A stretch of DNA of 64,000 nucleotides, taken from the NCBI GenBank assembly GCA_016873935.1, contig VGVT01000006.1:1-64000 (forward strand), read 5' to 3'. This DNA is from Betaproteobacteria bacterium. GTDB taxonomy: Bacteria > Pseudomonadota > Gammaproteobacteria > Burkholderiales > Thiobacillaceae. The position numbers were made by a program, and so were the translations under genes. The notes under the pieces were generated by a model. It saw only the letters and a list, made by a program, of their open reading frames with translations, did no database searches and had not been told where the DNA came from. This document shows positions 51,697 to 63,873 of the stretch, piece after piece; the stretch's first letter is position 1, and the number at the start of each line of letters is the position of its first letter.

Positions 51697-51712
51697 AGCA
51701 AATCCCATGCCA
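51697..51712 (-). promoter_or_regulatory. Sigma-54 promoter of the PEP-CTERM gene
   Basis: On the minus strand TGGCATGGGATTTGCT has GG (51711-51710) and GC (51699-51698) separated by 10 bases, matching the RpoN consensus. It lies about 47 bases before the ATG. It is close to the promoter at 17935-17950 (shared TGGCAT...TTGCT). PEP-CTERM genes are known to be RpoN-dependent, with the PrsR activator, in floc-forming betaproteobacteria. Confidence 0.8.
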
Positions 51713-51827
51713 CTCAATAAGTTCTATAAAAATCAAATGGATGGAAACGCACTGCGGAAGCTACCCGCATTTCTGTAAATAATTTCGACACTCCCGGCAC
51801 CCAAGCCCGGCGGACCACCATGGGGTG

Positions 51828-54617
51828 TCATCCCCCCAGCTTCTTCCACAAGGCCTCCGCCTCGGCCCGCTCCGGGAACGCCTGGGCCTTGTCCAGCAGA
51901 TTGCGCAGCAGGGCGCGCGCGTCGTTCTTGGCGCCGCCGCGGTCGAGGGCGACCGCCAGGTGGTAGGCGACCTGGGGATGTTCCGGCAGGGCGGCATGGG
52001 CCTGGCGCAGCAGGGGCAGGCCCTCGCCGTGCTGGCCGCGTTCCACCAGCATCCAGCCCAGGGTGTCGGCGATCAGGGGGTTGCCGGGGGCGAGCTTGTG
52101 GGCACGCCGGGCAAAATCCAGGGCGCGGGCATCGCCCATGCGTGCGTAAAGAACCGCGAGATTATTGAGCACGTTGGGCAGATCGGGGCGCAGGCCCTGG
52201 ATTTCCTCGAAGCGTTGCCGTGCCAGGGGGTACTGCGCTTCGGCCATGGCGCTTTCGGCGCGGTAGAGCCGCACCGGGATGTCGCCGGGACGCCGCGCCA
52301 GCCAGCCGTCCAGGGCCTGCTCGGCCTCCGCCTTGCGGCCGGCCAGGACCAGGGCGCGATGTAGGTTGACCACGGCGGTGCCGCCGCCGTTCTTGTCGAT
52401 GCCCTTGCGATAGGTGTCCACGGCTGCCGTGTAGCGGTTTTGCGCCAGCATCGCGTCGCCCTCGTAGACATGGCCCACCGCCTCGGCGGGACGTTGCGCC
52501 TGGATGCGGCGCGCGGTATCCAGGGCGGCGTTGTACTTGCGGTCGGACAGATCGAGGGCGATCAGCGCGGTTTGCGCCTCCAGGTAGTCGGGCTGCAACT
52601 TGAGGGCGCGGCCGAGGGCGAAGCGCGCGCCTTCCCGGTTCGAGTTGACCACCAGCTGGAGCTGGGCGTAGCGCAACTGGGCGGAAGGTGAATTGGGCAG
52701 CACCACGGTGGCCAGGCGATGCGTGGTGGCCAGGGCGTTCTCCTTCTCGCCGGCGGCGAGTTGCACATCCACCAGCAGGGCCAGGGCCTCGGGCGAGTCG
52801 GCCTTCAGCTTCTCGGCGTGGCGCGCCCACTCCAGCGCCTTGTAGGCCTGGCCCTGGGCGAGCAGGTGGCGGCTGAGTTCCATGGCTGGCGCGAGCTCGC
52901 CGGGGTGCGCCTTGATCATCTGCTCCAGGATGCGCTGGCGCTCTTTCGCGTTGCCTTCCTGTCCGGCGATGTTCGCCAGCATGAGCTGCGCATTCATATG
53001 CTTGGGATTGGCGTCGAGTATGTTTTGTACATGCGTGCGGGCGGCGGCCGGCTTGCCCTCTGCCAAGTCGATGCGGGCAAGGTTGAGGGCGGCACCCGCA
53101 TCCTTCGGGGCCGCGCGCAGGCGGGCTTCGAGGACGCGGCGGGCGCCGGCCACGTCTTTCTTGTCGAACAGGGCCTGGGCTTGCAACACCGGGGTTTCCA
53201 CGCGGTTCGGCCAACGTTTTTCGACGTCCGCCAGCACGGCCAGGGCCGCGTCGTACTCGCGCGCCGCCAGGTGCGCCTGCGCCAGGGTGTAATGCGCGTG
53301 CATGTGGTCGGGGGCAAGCTGGACGGCCTGGCGAAGATGGTCCTTGGCGCCGGCATGGTCCTGCTCGGCCAGGCGGATGCGGGCCAGGGCGAGCAGGGCG
53401 TCGACGGACTTCGGATTGACCGCCAGCGCCTGCTCGAAGTATCTGCGCGCGAGCTGCGGCCGGTTGAGCTGCAGGTTGGCGCCGCCGGCCAGCAGCAGGG
53501 CATTGTCGTCGCGGCTGCCATCGCGCAGCAGGGGGGACAGGGTCTCCAGGGCGTCCAGGTTGCGTTGCAGGCGAATCTGCGAATTGGCGACCAGCTTGCG
53601 GATGTGGGTGTCCTGCGGATTGGCCCGGAGGTAGAACGACAGGCCGCGCCAGGCCTCTTCGAAACGGCCCAGCTTGTAGGCCGCCCGGCCATACAGGGCG
53701 AGGCTGGGCAGATGGTGGGGGATCTCCTTGAGGGCCTCGGCGGCGGTGTTGAGGGCGGCCTCATGGTTGCCCTTGTCGAACTCGATCATCGCCCGCAGGG
53801 ATTTCGCCAGTGGACTGTCGGGATAATCCTTGTCCAGGCGCGCGATTGCCTCGCCGGCTGGCCCGACCCGGCCCTGCAAATACACCACCAGGGCATGGCC
53901 GGCGAGCGCCGGCAGGGAATCCGCATCCAGCTTGATGGCCTCCGCATATTGCTTTTCCGCCTCGGCCAGGTTGCCCAGGCCGTATTCCATATGGCCGAAT
54001 TCGACGCGCGTGCGCGCATTGTTGGGGTTCAGCGCCAGCGCCTTGGCGTAGAGGGCACGCGCCGCCGCGGCCCCCTCGCGGATGCGCGCGCAGCGCGCCA
54101 GGCCCCAGTAGGCAGCGGCCAGATTGGCATCCAGGTTGAGGGCCTCCTTGTATTGCGTGCAGGCCAGTTCAGTCTGGCCCAGCCCGAGTTGCGCGTCGGC
54201 GTGCATCCTCAGCAGGTCGGCGCGCTTCTCCAGGGTCTTCACGGCAGCCGGGCTGACCAGTTCCAGCACCCGCTTGTAGTCGTGGCTGAGCAGCAGGGCT
54301 TCGCCCAGGGCGGGGGCGACGCGCTCCTCATCCATGCCGAGCTGGCGCGCCTGCAGCAATTCCTTTTCCGCGGCCCGGCCCAACTCCTGCTTCAGGTACA
54401 ACTCGGCCAGGGCGAAGCGCGCCTGGGCGTCCTGCGGGTTCTTCTGCAGGGCGTTCTTGAGTTCGATGACGGCGGCGCTGAGTTTGCCCTGAGCCGCCTG
54501 GGCTTGCGTTTGTTCCGCGGGTGCGCCGGCGTTTTCGCCGCTATCGGAACAGCCGAGCAAGCTAAAGCCGCTGAGCAGAACGGGAAGTATTGGAAAGATT
54601 CTGGCCATGGCGGTCAT
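51828..54617 (-). CDS. prsT: PEP-CTERM system TPR-repeat lipoprotein PrsT
   Basis: This roughly 929-residue lipoprotein starts MTAMARIFPILPVLLSGFSL with a lipobox LLGC. About twenty TPR-like repeats follow (for example ALLLSHDYKRVLELVSPAAV; AHYTLAQAHLAAREYDAALA; GDIPVRLYRAESAMAEAQYP). Length, lipobox and repeat content match PrsT, which accompanies the exosortase and PrsK/PrsR genes in PEP-CTERM organisms. The exosortase (EpsH) and PrsK/PrsR genes are not in this window. Start ATG 54617 or 54608 is uncertain, and a good Shine-Dalgarno sequence is not seen. It lies between topB and the PEP-CTERM gene. Confidence 0.88.
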   Translation of the reverse strand: MTAMARIFPILPVLLSGFSLLGCSDSGENAGAPAEQTQAQAAQGKLSAAVIELKNALQKNPQDAQARFALAELYLKQELGRAAEKELLQARQLGMDEERVAPALGEALLLSHDYKRVLELVSPAAVKTLEKRADLLRMHADAQLGLGQTELACTQYKEALNLDANLAAAYWGLARCARIREGAAAARALYAKALALNPNNARTRVEFGHMEYGLGNLAEAEKQYAEAIKLDADSLPALAGHALVVYLQGRVGPAGEAIARLDKDYPDSPLAKSLRAMIEFDKGNHEAALNTAAEALKEIPHHLPSLALYGRAAYKLGRFEEAWRGLSFYLRANPQDTHIRKLVANSQIRLQRNLDALETLSPLLRDGSRDDNALLLAGGANLQLNRPQLARRYFEQALAVNPKSVDALLALARIRLAEQDHAGAKDHLRQAVQLAPDHMHAHYTLAQAHLAAREYDAALAVLADVEKRWPNRVETPVLQAQALFDKKDVAGARRVLEARLRAAPKDAGAALNLARIDLAEGKPAAARTHVQNILDANPKHMNAQLMLANIAGQEGNAKERQRILEQMIKAHPGELAPAMELSRHLLAQGQAYKALEWARHAEKLKADSPEALALLVDVQLAAGEKENALATTHRLATVVLPNSPSAQLRYAQLQLVVNSNREGARFALGRALKLQPDYLEAQTALIALDLSDRKYNAALDTARRIQAQRPAEAVGHVYEGDAMLAQNRYTAAVDTYRKGIDKNGGGTAVVNLHRALVLAGRKAEAEQALDGWLARRPGDIPVRLYRAESAMAEAQYPLARQRFEEIQGLRPDLPNVLNNLAVLYARMGDARALDFARRAHKLAPGNPLIADTLGWMLVERGQHGEGLPLLRQAHAALPEHPQVAYHLAVALDRGGAKNDARALLRNLLDKAQAFPERAEAEALWKKLGG

Positions 54618-54686
54618 GCAATCGTGCGCATGTGGAAAAAGGCCAATATATACCAGCAACCCGCGCGCGGCCCGCCGGGCGGCAAA

Positions 54687-57352
<2,666 letters not shown>

Positions 57353-57353
<1 letters not shown>

Positions 57354-57832
57354 CAGTGGAGTGTGGGTTGCCAGCTCTCGCCGTCGTCGTCGGAGGTGTC
57401 GCCGCCACGCACCAGATCCTCCAGCCAGAGCACCTCGCCGGCGCCCTTCAGTTTCCAGACGGCGAGCAGGGCGATCCACTTCAGGCGGTTGCCGGACACC
57501 ACTGCGTCGGGCAGGGCCAGGGCGCGGTCGATGATCCATTCGCGGGCGTGCGCGGCGAGCAGGCCGGAGCTTTCCAGATAGCCCAGGAAAGCGCGGCCTT
57601 CGGTGGCGATGCGGGTGACCTCCTCGGCGCTGAAGATGCGGAAGGACTGGGACACGGCGCAGTCCTCGCCGGGCGCCAGGTCATCGAGGGCGGCCAGCCA
57701 GTCGAGGGCCTCGCCGATCGCCTCGTCCTCGAAACCGGCTGCGGACAGCTTGCGGCTCAGTTGGGCGGCATCCGGAAAGGCTTCGGCATGCACATAGGTG
57801 TCGTAGAGATAGAGGAGGATGTCGAACATCAT
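57353..57832 (-). CDS. smg: Smg-family protein (DUF494)
   Basis: This 159-residue protein starts MMFDILLYLYDTYVHAEAFP, matching the Smg family. It contains LSRKLSAAGFEDEAIGEALD and EWIIDRALALPDAVVSGNRL, then a highly acidic C-terminus (GGDTSDDDGESWQP). It is regularly encoded with dprA and topA/topB in betaproteobacteria. No function has been shown. Its start overlaps the dprA stop (ATGA), and its stop overlaps the topB start. Confidence 0.93.
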
Positions 57833-58908
57833 GGGAATAATCGTTGGTAGAGACCGCCCGGCAGTTTCGCCACGGCGCCCTCCATTTCGGCGGCGAGAAG
57901 CTTGACGGAGACCTCCGCCACCGTCAAGCCAAGGCGGGAAGCCAGTTGGTCGGGCGCCAGCGGGCCGCCGCCGAGGCACTCCAGCAGGGCGTCGGCGGCG
58001 CCGCTGGCGGGCATGGTGGCCGCCGCCGCGGGCAGCACCCGGCCGAGTTCCTCCAGGATGTCGGCGGCCGACTCCACCAGCTTGGCGCCCTGCTTGATCA
58101 GCCGATGGCAGCCTTTCGACAGCGGGGAATGGATGGAGCCCGGCAGCGCGAACACGTCGCGGCCCTGCTCGGCCGCCAGGCGGGCGGTGATCAGGGAACC
58201 GCTTTCCAGCGCCGCCTCGACCACCAGGACGCCCAGGGATAGGCCGCTGATGATGCGGTTGCGGCGCGGGAAATGGCCGCTTTTCGGCGGCGTGCCGACG
58301 GGAAACTCGGAGACGATGGCGCCTTCCGCCGCGAGACGGTGCGCCAGATCCTTGTTGCGCGCCGGATATACCCGGTCCAGACCGGTGCCGACCACCGCCA
58401 CACTGCCGGCCAGGCCGGCCAGACCGCCTGCATGGGCGGCCGCATCCACGCCCAGGGCGAGGCCGCTGACGATGGTCAGCCCGGCCTCCGACAGGCTCTG
58501 GGCGAAGGCGCGGGCGTCGCGCAGGCCCTGCGGCGTGGCATTGCGGCTGCCGACGATGGCCAGCATCGGCCGCGCCAGCCAGGCCGGATCGCCGCGCACA
58601 TAGAGCCACGGCGGTGCGGCGGGAATGTCGCGCAGGCGCTCGGGGTAGGCTGCGTCGTTCCAGGTGACCAGGTGATTGTCGGGGCCTTGCAGCCATTCCA
58701 GGCCGGCGCGCGTGGCCTCCGGCGCGACGCCGGCGGCGATGGTGCGGGCGAGGCCGTCGCCCACCAGGGGCCGGAGCTGGGCCACGCTGGCGCCGAGGAT
58801 GGTCTCGGGCGTGGCGAAGACTTCCAGCAGACGGCCGGCCGTTTCGGGGCCCAGGCCGGGCACGGCCTCAAGGGCGAGCCAGGCCGCCTGCGAGGGGTGG
58901 CCGCTCAA
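57829..58908 (-). CDS. dprA: DNA-processing protein DprA
   Basis: This 359-residue protein has the Rossmann-like DprA fold: LAIVGSRNATPQGLRDARAF, GLTIVSGLALGVDAAAHAGG, VVGTGLDRVYPARNKDLAHR and NRIISGLSLGVLVVEAALES. The C-terminal DML1-like winged helix is at LECLGGGPLAPDQLASRLGL. It loads RecA on incoming single-stranded DNA in natural transformation. The N-terminal helix-hairpin-helix-like region is LALEAVPGLGPETAGRLLEV. It overlaps smg. Confidence 0.95.
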   Translation of the reverse strand: MSGHPSQAAWLALEAVPGLGPETAGRLLEVFATPETILGASVAQLRPLVGDGLARTIAAGVAPEATRAGLEWLQGPDNHLVTWNDAAYPERLRDIPAAPPWLYVRGDPAWLARPMLAIVGSRNATPQGLRDARAFAQSLSEAGLTIVSGLALGVDAAAHAGGLAGLAGSVAVVGTGLDRVYPARNKDLAHRLAAEGAIVSEFPVGTPPKSGHFPRRNRIISGLSLGVLVVEAALESGSLITARLAAEQGRDVFALPGSIHSPLSKGCHRLIKQGAKLVESAADILEELGRVLPAAAATMPASGAADALLECLGGGPLAPDQLASRLGLTVAEVSVKLLAAEMEGAVAKLPGGLYQRLFP

Positions 58909-58920
58909 GATGCTTGTCGC

Positions 58921-60192
58921 TCAGGGACTGGCGACGGTATCCATCAGGTAGACCGGACCGTCGGCGCGCATGATGAGGCCGTAGGCCAGTTTGTCGAACA
59001 CGCGGTAGACGAACAGCAGGCCCACCTTCTGATTAGGCAACTGCACTTGGTTGCGGATGCGATCTTCGGCACGGCAGTGAGGTTGGTATACCTCCTTGGG
59101 ATCGAAGAACTCATTGGCGGTGATCTTGGCGCCCGGCTTCAGGCAGCCGATGTCGGAGTAGCGCACCACCCGTCTCGGCGCATCGGCCGGCAGTTCGCCG
59201 CATTCCACCAGCACTTCCTTCGGATCGTAGAACTCGGTGCCGACCGTTTTGCCCGGCTTGACGCACTTCGTATCGGTGTACATTCCGGTCGGTACCTTTT
59301 CGCCCGGCAACAAACGGCCCTGACGCTGAATGGCGAGTACGTCTCCGGGTTCGAGGCCTTCGCGCTGGCCCTTGTTGATGACCACGGTGGCGTACTGGGC
59401 GGTGGCGCTGAATCCGCCGTAGGCCTGGATGATCTTGCCTTGCACCGGCTTGGCTGGCGCGCGCGGCGTCATGGCGTGCAACGCGTACGGTACATCGGCG
59501 ACAAGCCGATCGCCCAGCGCGATCTCCATGTTCACCTTTTCCATGCGCAGGGTCTGCGGATCACCGGGCACCAAGGTGCGCGCGCGTCCCACGCTCTGCG
59601 TCTCCAGGCCCAGCGCCTCGCCGGTATCCGGATCCGTGAGCGGATTGCCGGCGCGCACCACCTTCCAGTGCTGCGTGTCGGCCTTACCGGCACCGGCATA
59701 GATAATGTCGCCCTGAGTGATCATGACCCGCTCGTCGGCGGCCCCAAGAATCTTCGGCGCTGCGTTCAGCGCGGCCTCGTCGATGACGCCGGCGGCCATC
59801 GCATAGGGCTGGATGTGACCGGGCTCGATGGCGGGGATGCCCTGGTTCTGCAGCTCTATGGGCTCGCCGCGGACCTGTGGGCTGAGCTTGACCAGCGGCA
59901 GGCCGGAACCCTCCAGCGAAAGCTTGGGTTTGCCGTCTTCCATGGTCAGCACGACCACGTCGCCGGGGTAGATGAGATGGGGGTTCTTGATCTGTTCCTG
60001 GTTCAGCCGCCAGACTTCCGGCCAGCGCCAGGGATCCTTCAGGAATTTCTCCGAGATGTCCCACAGGGTGTCGCCCTTGACCACCACATGGCGCTCCGGC
60101 GCGTTTTCCTGCAGGCGGACCTCGTCGGCCCGGACGGTTGCACTGAGGGGGGCGCTCAGGCCCAAGGCGGCGATCAATACAAGTGTACGCAT
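58921..60192 (-). CDS. Exported LysM-domain protein
   Basis: This 423-residue protein has an N-terminal signal peptide (LVLIAALGLSAPLSATVRAD). A LysM domain follows at about 32-90 (HVVVKGDTLWDISEKFLKDP, VWRLNQEQIKNPHLIYPGDV). The remaining beta-rich periplasmic region contains GLEPGDVLAIQRQGRLLPGE and FVYRVFDKLAYGLIMRADGP. It binds peptidoglycan. In betaproteobacteria the gene sits beside dprA and divergently from def, as here. The exact role is unknown. Confidence 0.9.
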   Translation of the reverse strand: MRTLVLIAALGLSAPLSATVRADEVRLQENAPERHVVVKGDTLWDISEKFLKDPWRWPEVWRLNQEQIKNPHLIYPGDVVVLTMEDGKPKLSLEGSGLPLVKLSPQVRGEPIELQNQGIPAIEPGHIQPYAMAAGVIDEAALNAAPKILGAADERVMITQGDIIYAGAGKADTQHWKVVRAGNPLTDPDTGEALGLETQSVGRARTLVPGDPQTLRMEKVNMEIALGDRLVADVPYALHAMTPRAPAKPVQGKIIQAYGGFSATAQYATVVINKGQREGLEPGDVLAIQRQGRLLPGEKVPTGMYTDTKCVKPGKTVGTEFYDPKEVLVECGELPADAPRRVVRYSDIGCLKPGAKITANEFFDPKEVYQPHCRAEDRIRNQVQLPNQKVGLLFVYRVFDKLAYGLIMRADGPVYLMDTVASP

Positions 60193-60303
60193 GGTTCCAG
60201 CCCTTCCTGGCTTGCTGCGGCGTTGCGGCCGTTATAATTCAGTCCGCGCAAAACTTAAACCACTTTGTCAAATTTTGCACGGAAAACGCTGCCCTTACAC
60301 GAT

Positions 60304-60807
60304 ATGGCCCTGCTGAAAATTCTGCATTTCCCCGACCCGCGCCTGCACCTCGTGGCCAAGCCGGTGGCTGCGGTCGACGCCGACATCCGCCAGCTCGCCG
60401 CCGACATGGCGGAAACCATGTATGCCGCGCCCGGCATCGGCCTGGCCGCCACCCAGGTCGACCGCCACGTGCGACTCATCGTGGTGGACATCAGCGAGGA
60501 GAAGAACCGCCTGCTCACCTTGATCAACCCTCGCATCGTCATGAAGGAAGGCGAGGCGGTGCGCGAGGAAGGCTGCCTTTCCGTGCCCGGCATCTACGAC
60601 AAGGTGACGCGCGCCGAGCACATCCGCGTCGATGCCCTGGACCTCGAAGGCAAGCCCTTCCAGCTCGACGCCGTCGGCCTGCTGGCGGTCTGCATCCAGC
60701 ACGAGATCGACCACCTGGACGGCAAGGTCTTCGTCGAATACCTCTCCCGCCTCAAGCAGGCCCGCATCCGCCACAAACTGGAAAAACAGGCGCGGGAAGC
60801 GATGTAA
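60304..60807 (+). CDS. def: Peptide deformylase
   Basis: This 167-residue metalloenzyme removes the N-formyl group from nascent proteins. Motif 1 is GIGLAATQ, motif 2 is EEGCLSVP (zinc cysteine) and motif 3 is QHEIDHLDG. The N-terminus is [20 protein letters not shown]. fmt follows after a heptamer array, the usual def-fmt order. Confidence 0.97.
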   Translation: MALLKILHFPDPRLHLVAKPVAAVDADIRQLAADMAETMYAAPGIGLAATQVDRHVRLIVVDISEEKNRLLTLINPRIVMKEGEAVREEGCLSVPGIYDKVTRAEHIRVDALDLEGKPFQLDAVGLLAVCIQHEIDHLDGKVFVEYLSRLKQARIRHKLEKQAREAM

Positions 60808-60810
60808 AGG

Positions 60811-60963
60811 CGGTGAGTGGTGAGGAGTAAGTAGCAAGTGGAAAAAGCAGGACCCCTCGCTACTCACCACTCACCACTCACCCCTCACCCCTCACCCCTC
60901 ACCCCTCACCCCTCACCCCTCACCCCTCACCCCTCACCACTCACCACTCACCACTCACCCCCC
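60811..60963. repeat. Inverted heptamer array between def and fmt; 14-copy tandem run
   Basis: The right arm is an uninterrupted run of 14 heptamers (60861-60958): one TACTCAC, two CACTCAC, eight CCCTCAC, three CACTCAC. The left arm (60811-60841) is the complementary type (GGTGAGT, GGTGAGG, AGTAAGT, AGCAAGT), with a purine-rich centre. The run ends 5 bases before the fmt ATG and takes the place of the usual ribosome-binding site. Confidence 0.85.
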
Positions 60964-61887
60964 ATGCGACTCGTCTTCGCCGGAACCCCCGAGTTCGCCG
61001 CCGCCGCCCTGAAGGCGCTGCTCGCCGCAGGGCACGAGGTCCCGCTGGTGCTGACGCAGCCAGACCGGCCGGCCGGGCGTGGCATGAAGCTGCGGATGAG
61101 CGCGGTGAAAGAGCTCGCCCTGGCGCACGGCCTGAACGTCGCCCAGCCCGAGAACCTGAAGATCGAGGCAGCCCGCCAACCCATCCGCGACGCGGCGGCC
61201 GAAGTCATGGTGGTGGCCGCCTACGGCCTCATCCTGCCGCAGGCGGTGCTGGACCTGCCGGCGCTCGGCTGCGTCAACATCCACGCCTCGCTGCTGCCGC
61301 GCTGGCGCGGTGCCGCCCCCATCCACCGCGCCATCGAGGCCGGCGATGCGCAGACCGGCATCACCCTGATGCAGATGGACAAGGGCCTGGATACCGGCGC
61401 CATGCTTAGGCGCGCCACCCTCCCCATCCTGGCCGGGGACACCACCGGCAGCCTGCACGACAAGCTCGCCGAGCTGGGCGCGAGAGAGATCGTCGCCCTG
61501 CTGCCGGAACTGGCGGCGGGCCGGGTGGCTGCGACCCCCCAGGATGACGCCCTGGCGACCTACGCCGCCAAGATCGGCAAGGACGACGCCCGCCTGGACT
61601 GGCGCTTGTCGGCCGCCGCGCTGGACCGGCGCATCCGCGCCTTCGACCCCTTCCCCGGCGCCTTCTGCCTGCTCGACGGCGAAGCGCTGAAGATCTGGCG
61701 CGCCCGGCCGCTGGAAGGACACGGCGCGCCCGGAGAAATCCTTGCCGTGCGGCGCCAGGACCTGCGCGTCGCCTGCGGCGAGGGCGCCCTGGAAATCAGC
61801 GAAGTGCAGAAGGCCGGCGGCCGGCGCCTGCCAGTCGAGTCCTTCCTCGCCGGCCACGACCTGCGTCCCGGAATCCTGCTCGCCTGA
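60964..61887 (+). CDS. fmt: Methionyl-tRNA formyltransferase
   Basis: This 307-residue enzyme formylates initiator Met-tRNA. The N-terminus is [20 protein letters not shown]. The active-site motif is [20 protein letters not shown], with Asn-His and a downstream aspartate in [14 protein letters not shown]. The C-terminal domain is at [21 protein letters not shown] start at ATG 60964, directly after the heptamer array; a longer open frame through the array is an artefact of the repeat (repeating HPSPLTP). No Shine-Dalgarno sequence is visible, which is unusual. Confidence 0.96.
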   Translation: MRLVFAGTPEFAAAALKALLAAGHEVPLVLTQPDRPAGRGMKLRMSAVKELALAHGLNVAQPENLKIEAARQPIRDAAAEVMVVAAYGLILPQAVLDLPALGCVNIHASLLPRWRGAAPIHRAIEAGDAQTGITLMQMDKGLDTGAMLRRATLPILAGDTTGSLHDKLAELGAREIVALLPELAAGRVAATPQDDALATYAAKIGKDDARLDWRLSAAALDRRIRAFDPFPGAFCLLDGEALKIWRARPLEGHGAPGEILAVRRQDLRVACGEGALEISEVQKAGGRRLPVESFLAGHDLRPGILLA

Positions 61888-61963
61888 GTCCGCACAAGCT
61901 CTTGAATTTTCGTGTGTTTGTCGCATCTACGCGGCGAATCCACATTGCCCACGGAGACACGCG

Positions 61964-62809
61964 ATGCTCAGCAACTGGCTGAAGACCACCCTGCTCATGG
62001 CCGCCATCCTCGCCCTGTTCGGCGTGGTCGGCGCCATGCTCGGCGGCGCCACCGGCATGCTCGTCGCCCTGCTCGCCGGTGGTGGCATGAACCTGTGGGC
62101 CTACTGGAACTCGGACAAGATGGTCCTGCGCATGTATGGTGCGCGCGAGATCGGCCCGGCCGACGCGCCCGCCCTGTACGGCATGGTGGCCGAACTGTCC
62201 GGCCGAGCCGGTATGCCGATGCCGCGCGTCTACCTCATCGACCAGGCCCAACCCAACGCCTTCGCCACCGGCCGCAACCCCGAGCATGCCGCCGTCGCCG
62301 CCACCACCGGCATCCTGCACCTGCTCGACACGCGCGAGCTGCGCGGCGTCATGGCGCACGAGCTGGCGCACGTGAAGAACCGCGACATCCTCACCTCCAC
62401 CATTTCCGCCAGCATTGCCGGCGCCATCTCCGCGCTGGCCCAGTTCGGCATGTTCTTCGGCGGCGGCCGCGGGCGCCCCAACGCCATCGTGCAGATGGCG
62501 CTGCTGATCCTCGCGCCCCTCGCCGCCATGCTCATCCAGATGGCCATTTCGCGCGCCCGCGAATTCGGTGCCGACCGCGGCGGCGCCGAGATCAGCGGCG
62601 ATCCCGAGGCGCTGGCCTCGGCCCTGCGCAAGATCGAGGCCTACGCGCGCGGCACCCGCATGGATACCGCCGAGATGCACCCGGAAACCGCCCAGATGAT
62701 GATCATCAACCCGCTCTCCGCTGGCGACCTGAAAGGTCTCTTCAGCACCCACCCGGCCACCGAGCAGCGCGTCGCGCGTTTGCTGGAGATGGCGCGCACC
62801 TGGCGCTGA
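61964..62809 (+). CDS. htpX: Protease HtpX
   Basis: This 281-residue membrane zinc metalloprotease takes part in membrane-protein quality control. The N-terminal segments are [20 protein letters not shown] and [20 protein letters not shown]. The HExxH motif is [20 protein letters not shown], with a third ligand in the [20 protein letters not shown] region. A further hydrophobic stretch is [17 protein letters not shown]. fmt and htpX are neighbours in many related genomes. Confidence 0.95.
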   Translation: MLSNWLKTTLLMAAILALFGVVGAMLGGATGMLVALLAGGGMNLWAYWNSDKMVLRMYGAREIGPADAPALYGMVAELSGRAGMPMPRVYLIDQAQPNAFATGRNPEHAAVAATTGILHLLDTRELRGVMAHELAHVKNRDILTSTISASIAGAISALAQFGMFFGGGRGRPNAIVQMALLILAPLAAMLIQMAISRAREFGADRGGAEISGDPEALASALRKIEAYARGTRMDTAEMHPETAQMMIINPLSAGDLKGLFSTHPATEQRVARLLEMARTWR

Positions 62810-62922
62810 AACATTTGCTTGCAGCCGGTAATAGTTCAGAAATACCAGGTTTACAGGCCGACCCCAGACTGGACCCATCCCCCGCGCATGTCGCACGGGG
62901 GTAATCTTCAAGGAGTCCCGTC

Positions 62923-63402
62923 ATGAAATCCCGTTCATCCCTCAAACAACTTTCCCTCGCGATTCTCACCGGCCTCACGCTCGCAGCCGGCGGTGTTCAG
63001 GCTGGCGGCCAATCCTGCCCGCTGGAGCACCAGGCAGCGCGTGCCTTGCCGCACGGCCCCGCCGCGCAGGGTGACCCCATGCAGACATTCCAGGAACGCG
63101 CGCGGCAGATCGAACTCTCCCTGCGCGCCGGCCGCATCAGTCCCTATGACGCCGGCCGCCTGTTGCGCCAGCATTGGGAACTCGCCCGCTTCCAGCAAGG
63201 ATTTCTCAGCGCCGGCCAGCCGGTGCCCGCCGAAGGGAGAGGTATGTCCTGCCTTGGCGCCGATCTGGCAGGTAAGCTCGCGCCTCTGGGCGACATGGCG
63301 CTCGGAGGGCTGCGTTCGGCGGGTGGCCTGATGCGCGCCTTGCTGCGCGAAAGCGAACGCCTGATGCAGGAACCGACGCCGTCCGACCCTGCCCCGCTGT
63401 AA
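62923..63402 (+). CDS. Hypothetical exported protein
   Basis: This 159-residue protein has a signal peptide (LKQLSLAILTGLTLAAGGVQ, cleavage near AGG). A mature helical part contains FQERARQIELSLRAGRISPY and GRLLRQHWELARFQQGFLSA. AAGG ahead of ATG 62923 fits a good ribosome-binding site (AAGGAG). It has two Cys residues in the mature part (QSCPLEH, GMSCLGAD). I do not recognise the family. It stands alone, followed by a hairpin at 63407-63427. Confidence 0.65.
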   Translation: MKSRSSLKQLSLAILTGLTLAAGGVQAGGQSCPLEHQAARALPHGPAAQGDPMQTFQERARQIELSLRAGRISPYDAGRLLRQHWELARFQQGFLSAGQPVPAEGRGMSCLGADLAGKLAPLGDMALGGLRSAGGLMRALLRESERLMQEPTPSDPAPL

Positions 63403-63873
63403 ATCACGAGCCCCCGTGCGGGGCTCGGAAATACGGCGCCGGCCACCGGCCGGCAATGGGCTCTCAGCATCCTCCCCGATCCGTCGTGTGCCAGAGATAG
63501 GACGACCAAGCGATGATCCCCGGGCTGACCAACACAAGGCTTACGAGATGAGTTGAAGGCGGGAGAGCGGACTGAAATCCAATACTTGTCGAGTGTCGCC
63601 CGTTCCTTTCCCGATCAAACATCTGGCTTGATCAAGGGCGATACCTTGTCTCCATGTCGTTCGAAGGGTACCTCCCCAAGGGGGCGTGGTATGTCCTGCC
63701 GCTTCGCGGCGAGACTCCCGCATGGGCATGCGGGCCAGGGCGGACGAGACTTGGAGTCACCCTTGGACGATGCGGCGTCAAGGCGCAGCGCATGGGATTG
63801 GTACACCTGTGCCCTTGAGCCGATCCCGCCTGTCGCACCAGAATCGTCGTCCCATACTATCGAGGTTTTCCCG
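63403..63873. other. Intergenic region, no gene seen; hairpin at its start
   Basis: At 63407-63427 an 8-bp stem CGAGCCCC / GGGGCTCG with a 5-base loop follows the exported-protein gene; no T-run follows, so it is a weak terminator. The remaining roughly 440 bases have small complementary patches (GATCAAACATCTGGCTTGATC; CCCGCATGGGCATGCGGG) but no convincing gene or RNA that I can name. Confidence 0.5.

Noticed and set aside
60861..60958. CRISPR array
   Set aside because: The unit is only 7 bases with no spacers, and no cas gene is present.
60838..60963. N-terminal extension of Fmt with a repeating HPSPLTP pattern
   Set aside because: It is a translation of the heptamer array; the conserved Fmt N-terminus starts at 60964.
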